A stretch of DNA of 64,000 nucleotides from Rugalucina vietnamica (taxonomy: Eukaryota; Mollusca; Bivalvia; Lucinida; Lucinidae): contig OZ024878.1 in NCBI GenBank assembly GCA_964017185.1, positions 13,587,351-13,651,350 of the forward strand, written 5' to 3'. The notes beneath the pieces were generated by a model that had not been told where the DNA came from, did no database searches, and worked only from the letters and a program-made list of their open reading frames with translations. Shown piece after piece: positions 25,201-37,200 of this stretch (position 1 is its first letter; each line of letters opens with the position of its first letter). The position numbers and the translations under genes are program-made.

Positions 25201-28200
25201 ATAGATTGACAAAAAAGGACTCACTATCCATGAACTCATGTAAATGAATCAAATGTGTGTTCATTTAACGCAAAGATGAAGTGGTCTGTAAAAATATTTA
25301 GATGTTTTAAATCAAATAAACTATGTAATAAACGGACCGTATACATTTTCTTTCCTTAAATGCTTAATTTAGATCCATAATCATTTTGAAAATTTCCCCT
25401 TGTCTTTGTTTTATACCCTATAGTTTCATATTCACGGGGGTAAATCAAATGATGCTACCTATACCTTATCCATGGATGTCATTTCAGTTGATTAAATACC
25501 CTATAGTTTCATATTCACGGGGGTAAATCTAATGATGCTACCTATATCTTATCTATGGATGTCCTTTCAGTTGATTGCATACCCTATTGTTTCATATTCA
25601 CGGGGGTAAATCAAATGATGCTACCTATATCTTATCTATGGATGTCATTTCAGTTGATTGAATACCCTATAGTTTCATATTCACGGGGGTAAATCAAATG
25701 ATGCTACCTATATCTTATCCATGGATGTCATTTCAGTTGATTAAATACCCTATAGTTTCATATTCACGGGGGTAAATCAAATGATGCTACCTATATCTTA
25801 TCTATGGATGTCCTTTCAGTTGATTGCATACCCTATCGTTACATATTCACGGGGGTAAATCAAATGATGCTACCTATATCTTATCTATGGATGTCCTTTC
25901 AGTTGATTGCATACCCTATAGTTACATATTCACGGGGGTAAATCAAATGATGCTACCTATATCTTATCCATGGATGTCCTTTCAGTTGATTGCATAACCT
26001 ATTGTTTCATATTCACGGGGGGTAAATCAAATGATGCTACCTATATCTTATCCATGGATGTCCTTTCAGTTGATTGCATACCCTATTGTTTCATTTTCAC
26101 TGGGGTAAATCAATTGATGCTACCTATATCTTATCCATGGATGTCCTTTCAGTTGATTGCATACCCTATTGTTTCATTTTCACTGGGGTAAATCAATTGA
26201 TGCTACCTATATCTTATCCATGGATGTCCTTTCAGTTGATTGCATACCCTTTAGTTACATATTCACGGGGGTAAATCAAATGATGCTACCTGGGCAGTTG
26301 GTATCGTCAGAGTATATTGACAGTCATATCAAATCTCGGACATCAGCAAAATCACTTATATCATGTTTATGCCTGTCAACCATATATTCTGATGACAGCA
26401 GGGTTTTTGCAAATGATGGTATACAAATCGTTGGCTCGTTGACAAAACCTCGTAACTGCAAAAAAACAAATTTTTCAGGAGAAGCAAAAAACTAAAACTT
26501 GTATATAAATGATATATAATTTGCATGTTTACAAATTGTCGTATATACAAAACTTGATAAATGAAAGCTAGAAGCAGATTCTTATGATGAATTAAAGAAT
26601 GCATTTATGAGAAATCATACATATGCAACTTTTGCATATCTAAAAGATAAAGATTTTCTTGTATCTAAATTTTTTGAAATTGCATATACGAGGTTTTGTC
26701 ACCTTTTTTCAAGTCCGTTTACCATTTGTAGTTACGAGGTTTTGTAAGGTCATCGAAAAACTAACTTCCCATTGGACATAACCTACAAGGCTTTGTCACA
26801 AGCTGAATTTGAATGTTTTGAATCGCGCCATGTGAAAAAACGATTTTTTGAAAAAAGTGCAGTTACGAGGTTTTGTCAACGAGCCAACGAAATGACTCAA
26901 ACAACAGCACTGATAGCATCATTTCAAGTGAATCACCCCAGTAATATTGTCTTGGTTTTCAGCTACCAAAAGGAAGCACAGTACCTATCCTAAGATCTCT
27001 ACAGCCCCTAAGATAGATTTCCTCAGGGTAGGGGCAGACACATCCACACCTGCACCGCCAGGGCCAGCTGGGGTAAGATTCCTGGCCCTGAGGCTATGAA
27101 ACTTTTCTCATGCTCAACTCAGCTGAGAATAAAATTTAAACTGCTCATAAATGACGAATAGCCAAAGCCTGTAATTTATCCTGCTAATAAATGTTAAAAT
27201 GCCAACTCAATTGTTGACATGTTTACATTAATGAGCAGGATAATTTTTAGACTCAGCTGAGCTGAGCATGAAAAAGGTTTTATAACCTTGGGGCCTTGAT
27301 AGAATACTGGTTAACTCATGCATTTGAACCTGCGTTCTCAATTTCGCTTCCGGGTCAGGGCATTTGGCAAGACAATGATCACCTTCTCTAAGTTGGTTGT
27401 TTTCCAATGGTTCTTCAGTGTCCTCCACTATGTGAGCCGCATCATGAGGAAATCGGATTTTTGCATTTGCTCAAACAAAGGTGGAGATAAGCTGTGCAGT
27501 AACTGTGAAGCTGATCAGCGCCTTTGTTTTTAGCTCACCTGAGCCGAAGGCTCACAGGTGAGCTTATAGTATACCCATGCTCCGGCGTCCGTCCGTCCGT
27601 CGTCCGTCGTCCGCCGTCCACCATTTTCAAAGATCTTCTCCTCTGAAACCACTTGGCCAATCAAAGCCAAACTTCATGTGGAGCATCCTTAGGAAGGGGG
27701 AACAAAAGTTTATATAAATGGTCCAGGTCACATGACCAAGATGGCCGCCATGGCTATAAATAGCAAAAACCTTTAAAAATCTTCTTCTCCAGAACCAGTG
27801 GGCCGATTTCCACGAAACTTGGTATGTAGCATCGGGGACGCGGGCCCATCATAGTTTATATAAATCATGACCCTAGGATGACCTTGACCTATTTTATGGC
27901 AAGGTCAACTTAGGTCGCCAATGCATTTGAATGGGAAAAAATGGTAAAATGCTATTTAATGGGTAAAACTTACTGGGAATAGGCAAATGGACAGAAGATT
28001 AATGTTAATGGAAAATTTTAGCCCCTGGGGGGTTGTCTGCCCCTGCCCTGGGGCTATATACATGTATATGACCATAATATTCAAACATCTTCTCCCGTGA
28101 AACCGCTAGGCCAATCAAAGCCAAACTTCATGTGGAGCATCCTTGGGAAGGGGGAAAGAAAGTGTATATAAATGGTCAAGGTCACATGATCAAGATGGCC

Positions 28201-31200
28201 GCCATGGCTATAAATAGAAAAAACCTTTAAAAATCTTCTTCTCCAGAACCAGAAGGCCAATGATTTTGAAACTTGGTGTGAAGCATCAGTGACTGGAGCT
28301 CTACAAAGTTTATATAAATCATGACCCTGGGATGACCTTGACCTATTTTACGGCAAGGTCAACATAGGTCGCTCATGCATTTGAATGGGGAAAAGTGTTA
28401 AAATGTCATTTGTAGGGAAAAACTTGCAGGAAATGGGCAAATGGACTTATGATTGATGATTCTGAAAAAATTTGGACCCCAGGGGTCTGTCTGCCCCCAC
28501 CCAGGGGCAATATACATGTGTATGACCAAATTATTCAAACATCTTTTTCTCTGAAACCGCTTGGCCAATCAAAGCGAAACTTTATGTGGAGCATTCTTAG
28601 GAAGAGTGAATGAAAGTCTATATAAATGGTCAAGGTCACATGATCAAGATGGCCGCCATGGCTATAAATAGCAAAAACCTTTAAAAATCTTCTACTCCAG
28701 AACCAGAAGGCCTATGATTTTGAAACTTGGCATGAAGCATCAGGCAATGGAGCTCTACAAAGTTTATATAAATCATGACCCTGGGATGACCTTGACCTTT
28801 TTTACAGCAAGGTCAACTTAGGCCGCCCATGCAATTGAATGGGAAAAAATAAGAAAATGTCAATTAATGGCAAAAACTTGCTAGGAATGAGAAAATGGAC
28901 AGAATATTCATGTTTATGAAAATGTTTTTGGCCCAGAGGGTTGTCTGCCCCTGCCCAGGGGCTTTATACATGTGTATGACCATAATGTTCAAACATCTTC
29001 TTCTCTGAAACCGCTTGGCCAATCAAAGCCAAACTTTATGAGGAGAATTCTTAGGAAGAGTAAATGAAAGTTTGTCAAGTTGGTCAAGGTCACATGACCA
29101 AGATGGCCGCCATGGCTATAAATAGCAAAAACCTTTAAAAATCTTCTCCAGAACCAGAAGGCCTATGATTTTGAAACTTGGCATGAAGCATCAAGCAATG
29201 GAGCTCTACAAAGTTTGTTTAAATCATGACCCTGAGATGACCTTGACCTTTTTTACGGCAAGGTCAACTTAGGTTGCCCATGCATTTGAATGGGGAAAAT
29301 TGTTACAATGTCATTTGAAGGGCAAAACTTGCAATAAATTGGCAAATGGACTGATCATGAATCTTTATGATTTAAAAAAGAAATTGACTCCAGACGTTGC
29401 TCTGACCGTGCCCTGGGGTTATATACATGTATATTACCATTCTAGTCAAACAAGTTTATTGGTATATATCTCAGGTCTCAGGTGAGCGTTTACAGGACCA
29501 TTGGTCCTCTGGTCACTACATGGATAGCGTAAAGGGACCAGTGATCGATCAAGATAGCCATATTTGATAAATTTACGGATCAGACAAGCATTGGAGAATG
29601 CATGTGTACATACTATATCTAAACTTGAACCTTCGCCATGTTTTTCAACACGTCAATTTATGACATCATCATGTCACATTCTCAGTGACGTCATTTTAAC
29701 ACACCCACCATCATACAACGTGAATCAGGGTCAGGTGGACCAGTGATCAATCACCTGCTTTTTCTCTCCAAAACTGCGGCTAACTTGGAAGGTATATACA
29801 TTTTTAGAAAGAATAATTATTGTTTACCTCTAGCCACGAAACACGATTTGGAAATTTTCCGTGAGTTTAAAGAAATAAAGCAGCGAAATGAGGTGGTAAA
29901 AAAGCATAAACGCCCATAGAAACAATGGAAAACTGTTGAAAAAATAGCTAAAAAATCACAGAAATTGTCCATTAATCGCAGCGTTATCCTATACAATTTG
30001 GAATGCAGATCAGATTTGTTTAGTATGCAGTAAAGTTTAAAAAAAATAGCCAGTCGGAACGAATGCAGATCGTTTCATCTTTAAGAATTTATTGAACAAT
30101 CACCGCTTTTAAGCAGTACAACTAAGACCCCCTCTTTGTAAAGAGCCAGAAAATGCAATATAGAAAAGCTTTCCAAATAAAATTAAATTAACGTTCGAAA
30201 GGTAATATAATGCGCTTTAAGTTGAGACTAGCATAAGATTTACTTCAGGTATCCTTTGAGAATTAATAGCCAATAACCACAAATTGATTGATCACTGGTC
30301 CCTGATCGATCACTGGTCGCCTTACGCTAGTACAATTCCTAAATACAAAATTTCAAGCGTCTAGCCATCTTCTATAGGTGCAAAGGCCGGTTTATGTCAG
30401 GCCTGGTCGGAACCCCCCCCCCCCCCCCCCCCCCCCCCCACCCACCCACCAACAGCAGTGTCTTTAAAGAATGGGTGAAGTTCCATGAACTGGTGTGTGA
30501 TTGAATTAAAATAACTGTTTAACTTGGTATTCAGACTTCTGAAGGAGAAATCATGGATGAGAACCCCGCTGGTGCTGAGTTGTGTCCTTAAGCAAGGCAC
30601 ATTCATTCCCCATAGTGCTAGATCATAATACCCTGTAATATGCTGGATAATACCCTGGAATGTGCTGGATAATACCCTGTAATATGCTAATAACCTGGAA
30701 GCGATGACTCTTTGGGCATGACTGAAAATTTCTTGCCTGAGAGATGTTAAGATTTGAGCCGTCGCATGAGAAAACCAACAGTTTGCATATGTGCAAACAA
30801 AGATGCATATCAGCTTCCCATTAACCGTGAAGCTGATCAGAGCCTTTGTTTTCGCTATATTCAAAAAAGAAAGTAAATAGGTCAGGAAATTTTGAGCCTT
30901 GTGATCTTGTAGAAGTAAATGTACACAACCTATGAGGCTGCATAAAGTAAAAGAGATGAACATTTTACATTCGATAATATTTTAAAAGAATCTTTTGAAT
31001 TATTATTTTAATAGAACATCCATGATTTACAGGAAATTGTTAAACCAGCAGCCTGTGGAACTACTGAAGGATGTTTTCATGACTGTGATGCTACAGGAAA
31101 GGCTTGCACATTCTATTTCGGCTACAAGACTAATGGGGACGACACTTGTATGAATCTACACTGTAAACAGGGGTCTAACAGATACTGTGCTATAGGCTTC

Positions 31201-34200
31201 TCCACTGACCAAAGAATGGTTAGTAATAGTTTTCTTTCCTCAGGGTGGGGGCAGATACATCCACTTCTGCCCCTCCAGGGTCATCTGGGGTAAGATTTAA
31301 AATACAGTGCACAGATTGAAATTTTTTTATTATTTTGATATTTTAACCAAAAAATGGATTGTGGGTACACATAAGAACTCAACTGCCTCACCGTACTTAC
31401 AATCTATGTTTCTGATCAAAAATTAGAAACATGTATACCCCTGCACTGTACATATGAGCCGCCTCATGAGAAAACTAATAATCTGCATATGCGAAAACAA
31501 AGACGCAGATCAGCTTCTCGGTAACAGCGAAGCTGAGCAGCGCCTTTGTTTTCGCTACACGGATAGTACGCTTTCTCTTCTTCTTAAATCCGACATTTCA
31601 AGTTTCTATCCTGCTTCTGTGACTGTACAGCCTGATTTGTGTTGGACCTGTTCGAAAACCACATTGTTGGTTTTCTCACTAGATGGCTTATATAATGGTG
31701 GGATATGTGGGTGTATACATTTCACGGCCATGTTATTGTTTTGTAGGGTGATGACTATGTTATTGAGGCAGTGGCTCAGGGGAGTAATGTCCAAGTCTTT
31801 TCCTCCTTCAACACGGGGACCAGTAATGAAAGATTGCAACCAGTAAGTAGGTGTGACAAGTTTAGCGAAATTAAGATTGCAAAACGGCAAGAAAGAACAG
31901 TTCAACCTCATTATAACATGTCTTATCATAATTTAGGGATCAAATATGATTTTCCATTCATTAACATTCGCTAAGTCCGGAGGGGAATGTTGAAAACCAA
32001 GGGCATAAAAAGGATGTCAGGCTTATACGAGTGAAGGTCTTGTCTCCGTTTCACCTTTAATAGCTTTCGGTGGAATATTTAATCCCTACTCAACAACTGC
32101 AAAGATTCTTTGAAATTTATTAAACCTTTGTTAAAAAAAAAATATGTTTAAATTTTACTGAACTACAGTAAACGTAACAAATACACTGAAATTTTGGATA
32201 TCAAAAGAAGAGAATATGAGCCTGTGCATGAGAAAACCAACAATTTGCATATGCTAAAACAAAGGCGCAGACCAGCTTCGCAGTAACCGCAAAGCTGGTC
32301 AGCGCCTTTGTTTTCGCTACATGGATAGTACAATCCCTCTTCTTCTTAAATCCGAAATTTCACGTTTCTAGCCTGCTTCTGTGACAGTACAGGCCGGTTT
32401 GTGTCGGACCTGGTCGGAAACCCAAATTGTTGGTTTTGTCACGCACAGGCTCAGATACTAAGTTATTAAAGCAGCCAGACGTATTAAGCTGTGTATAAGA
32501 CGCCACGGATATAAGGGCCAACCAACAGTATGAGCCGCCTCTTTGGAAAACCAACAATGTGGTTTCTGACCAGGTCCTACATAAACCGACTTGTACAAGC
32601 ACAGAAAAGAGCTAGAATCTTGAAATTTCAGATTTAAGTAGAAGATGTATTGTACTTTCCGAGTAGCGAAAACAAAGGCGCTGATCAGCTTCGCGGTTAT
32701 CGCGAAGCTGATCTGTGTCTTTGTTTTCGCCTATGCAGATTGTTGGTTTTCCCATGAGGCGGCTCAGTATTCTAATCAAATCGTAAAAAACACAACTCTA
32801 TTTCAGAGTACATTCGGACTGTCACAGCAGAGTTGTTCCCTAGCAGATGGCGTTATCAGTTGCTCGTTTTGTCGGAAGACTGCATACTCTTCAGTGTCTG
32901 GGCGGAGAAAACGTGCCGCGGTCAGCACATCCAACTATTTTGACCTCAACAATCCCTATTTCCTGTTCTACGCCTATGGATCATCTGCCGGAGGTACTTT
33001 GAGTTGCACTATACCAATGAGTTGAAAATGATTTGAGTATCTGTCGTGTGTGGCTTTCAGCATTATATGAGCTGCGATGTCAGAAAACCGGACCTCGGGG
33101 GTTTCCTACCAGGTGCCATAGGCAAAAATGGCAGTTTTCTCACGATGCAGCCCATATGATAGACCCTGACTCCTCTACCCCCTATGCATAAAACGCTGCA
33201 ATGGTGGTATCACAATATCTATAAATAAATTGAGCCGTGACGCGAGAAAACCGGTCTTCAGGGTTTTAGACCAGGTCTGACACAAACCGACCTGTACAGT
33301 CTCAGAAGCAGGCTAGAAGCTTGAAATTTTGGATCAAAGTAGAAGAGGAATTTAACTATCCCAGTAGCAAAAACAAAGGCGCTGATCGCTTTGCAGTTAC
33401 TGCGAAATTGAGCTGTGCCTTTGTTTTCGCATAAGCGAAAAGCCAGTTTTCTCATGAGGCAGCTCAATTAATCTTTTCATTTCAGCAACTTGTTCAATTT
33501 TTCAACAAATGGACACTCATACAGTACTGAAATATAAATTGATGCATCCTTTATTTCTGTTTACTAAGGCAAGCAAATAGTGACAACTTTGATTTGACAA
33601 AAATAATCATGTTATTTCAAGTGAAACTGTATGGCACCTGATACAGCCCCTTTCACTCTAGTTTGCCGCTTGAGCATTTGCATTACACAAGAAGACCTTC
33701 GGCCAGTTGTTCAAAATTAACAATGTCGTTAGTTAACGATTCATTAAAATTTCAAACATGAATATTACAAATACACTGTTATTTTTTGTTGAAAAAATAA
33801 CAGTGGATTCTCACATTTTTTCAACAAAAAATAACAGTGTATTTGCTTTTGAAGTCAATATTAAGCTAACGAATTTAGGGCTTAACGACACCGTTAAGCT
33901 AACGATGTTTTGAACAACTGGGCCCTTGTGTTCTGAAGATCTGAGTTCCTTTTCATGTTTTCCGCAAAGATACCTGGATTGATTGATCTGCGAGACAGTA
34001 TCAAACTAAATGACCTTCAAAATGGCAAACTAAAGTGAAATTTTTATCTTACTATGTGGAATTTAGCCATGTAGATACCGATAGGTAACTGCCAAAATTT
34101 ATAAAATTCTGCTTTTGTCCCTATCCTTTTTCAAATGTGTGTTCTTAATTTGCATTGTATATGTTTTGCAAAGAATTTTGAAAAAAAAAAATGTGCCAAT

Positions 34201-37200
34201 TACAATGTTTTTATCAGCAGAGGTGTCATCATTACCTAAAGATAAATGCTGAATAGATTTTAAGAACACCTGGCACCTGGGACACTGTTTCAGTTCTAAA
34301 ATAGAATAAAAAGTTACCTTAGTTATACACAAACTTTTGGCGGCCCCCGTGGCCGAGCGGTTAAGAGCGCTGTTTCTTAATCACTCGATCATCTCACCGC
34401 TGTGACTGGTGTGGGTTCAAGCCCCGCTCTGGCCACATGTGAGACAAGCCAAGTTCTGCTTGCGGGTATGTCAGATGGTTTTTCTCGGGGTTCTCCCGTT
34501 TTCGCCCCACCTACTGGCCCGTCTCATATGAGCTGAAATAATCTTGAAACCGGACGTTAAACTGAATTGAAAAAAAAAAAAAATGAAAGGGACTGTAAGC
34601 TTGATATTTTAAAACATACAAAATAAGCTCAATATTATAAAACAAGTTATTTTATCATTTATTGAGAGCTCAGTCAAGGTGGACAATCACATGACACATA
34701 TTGTATTGTATTGTAAATTTTGCACTAGTATTCGGACAGAACCAGCAAGCGAATCGGCCATAACTTTCTTAAAACTGAATGAAATTTCACGAGGTAAAGT
34801 GCACATACCCCGCAAAGGTACGCTATAAACAGCTATGCAATAGGCAGTTTAATTTGCTCTATAATTTAATAGATTTCCCCGAGCAACTGGAATTATATTT
34901 TAACACAGAGGTTGCTCGGGAATATCTAGTATCTAGCGGGCATTAAACTGACTTTTGTACAAAAATTTCTTAGAGTGTACCATTCCGGGGTATGTGCACT
35001 TTACCCCATGAAATTTAATTCAGTTTTAAGAAAAATACAGCCTATTTGCTGAATGGTAATGTCCGAATACTAGTACACAAAAATCAATTTTATTTACGTG
35101 ATTGTCCATCTTGTCAGTTATCAAGCTATCAGTTTTCTTACATGTAAACTGGCATATAAAAATGTGTTATTTTAAGTTGCAATTCAACAACATGACGTCA
35201 CGCCAGTCACTACAACACAGCAGGCAAACCTACAGTCTACACAGGAACTCGGAGCTAAAGCTGTCAGCATGGCAACGCTCGTACTAATACACGGTAGGTG
35301 CACTTGAACTAAGGCTGTCGGCATGGCAACGCTCGTACTAATACACAATAGGTGCACTTGAACTAAGGCTGTCGGCATGGCAACGCTGGTACTAATATGG
35401 TAGGTGCACTTTTTGAACTAAGGCTGTCGGCATGGCAACGCTGGTACTAATACACAGTAGGTGCACTTGAACTAAGGCTGTCGGCATAGCAACGCTGGTA
35501 CTAATACACAGTAGGTGCACTTGAACTAAGGCTGTCGGCATAGCAATGCTGGTACTAATACACGGTAGGTGCACTTGAACTAAGGCTGTCGGCATGGCAA
35601 CGCTGGTACTAATATGGTAGGTGCACTTGAACTAAGGCTGTCGGCATGGCAACGCTGGAACTAATACACGGTAGGTGCACTTTGAACAAGCATTACTGTG
35701 ACTGCTTAGTATCTACAATAATGCACAAATAAAATGTATGTATTAACAAGGATCTGACAGTAAGGCAGTGTTCGCTTAATGATATAGCCCAGAAAATAGC
35801 CTCATCTGAATGGCTGTGGCTCAGGCTTTAGCAGTGATGGCCGCGACCAGGCTAAGAAGCACTTCTGCGGCTATAGCCAAAGCCAAGAAATGCCCAGATA
35901 AAGAATATTGACCAACCAAATTGTGAGAAGGCTCCCTCCATTTCAGCAACTAGTTTTGATACAACCTTGCTGATTGGTTGATTTTGATGAGCATGACTCC
36001 TGCCTCTGAAGATTTCAAATATCCTACTTATAAATGATAATTGAGCTGCCTCGTGGGAAAACCAACAATGTGGTTTCCGAACAGGTCCGACACAAACCGG
36101 CCTGTACAAGCACAGAAAAGAGCTAGAAGCTTGAAATTTCGGATTTAAGTAGAAGAGGTATTGTACTATCCGAGTAGCGAAAAGAAAGGCGCTGATCAGC
36201 TTCGCGGTTACCGCGAAGCTGATCTGCGTCTTTGTTTTCGCCTATGCAGATTGTTGGTTTTCCCATGAGGCGGCTCAATTCTTGGCATTCAAGCATTAAT
36301 TAAACAAATGAAAAACACCTGAATGATTTGCTGTTGATTCGACTTGATTCAAATTTATGCGCAATATTGATTTCACGCACCTTTTAGATATTAAAAGCAT
36401 GAAAAGTTGTATTACCTTGCTACTTGAAATTTCTTTTCCAGCTATTTTAATGGTAGCAGCTTGGATGTTCTTCGCTCCAGTTGGTATCGTGATGCCTACA
36501 TTCTACAAGCCGGCATGGCCACAAGACACCAAATTGTTTGGACTAGCTGTTTGGTTCACCGTAAGTTATTAGATTGATAAACAGTTTTACTTCCTGGTCT
36601 CGAGGTTATAAAAATATTTTCATGCTCAACTCAGCTGAGCATGAAATTTAAACTGCTTATAAATACTGAAATAGCCCAGATAGATTGAAATTTCAGGTTT
36701 AGATCACCAGAGCATGTAATTTATCCTGCTTATAAATGTTAAAATGGCAACCATAGTTGGCATTTTAACATTTATGAGCAGGATAAATTTTAGTCTCAGT
36801 TGAGTTGAGCATGAAAAAAGTTTTCTAACCTCAGTGCATGGTCTTAGGTGAGGGTCAAGTGCAAGACTCTGGAGGGAGAAGCACTGGGTTTGATCCCTAT
36901 CCCTACCTCCACCTTGTTTTTTTCCTTGAGCAAGACCCTACTTTGAGCTTCCGGGAAGCAGTGGCTCTGTCCAACATGACTGAAAAATTGTTGACTTGGA
37001 CCTTAACCCATATAACAAAGCAAACTTTCCGGTCTTCATGGTTTCATGCCGATAGTAACTAAGGCACCTCTATGGCATAATGCTAATGACAACTCTCTTG
37101 TAAAAGGGGTTCTTAAGGTCCATGTTTTCTTTTCATATGTTCAAGTATGTACATATATTTTCTTTCCAGATTCATAGAGCGTTTATGGTGATGGCGTTCC

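Noticed and set aside
25413..26286. CRISPR-like array
   Set aside because: Units are contiguous without unique spacers; it is a plain tandem repeat in an animal intron.
26772..26993. 73-codon frame ending over exon 8
   Set aside because: It runs through an inverted-repeat element and reads exon 8 in a wrong frame; the splice-consistent frame gives a proper linker.
27751..27780. TATA box and start codon (ctataaatag near ccgccatgg)
   Set aside because: The TATA-like string lies after the ATG and recurs in every unit of a non-coding tandem element; no promoter can be claimed.
30397..30963. 188-codon minus-strand frame, the longest in the window
   Set aside because: It runs through poly-C (giving poly-Gly), a decayed SINE, and a truncated palindromic element; it is composite and not conserved in type.
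33486..33600. Possible extra exon after tcatttcag in intron 11
   Set aside because: The frame stays open for about 35 codons and fits the incoming phase, but no donor fits the phase required by exon 12, and it lacks His-Gly.
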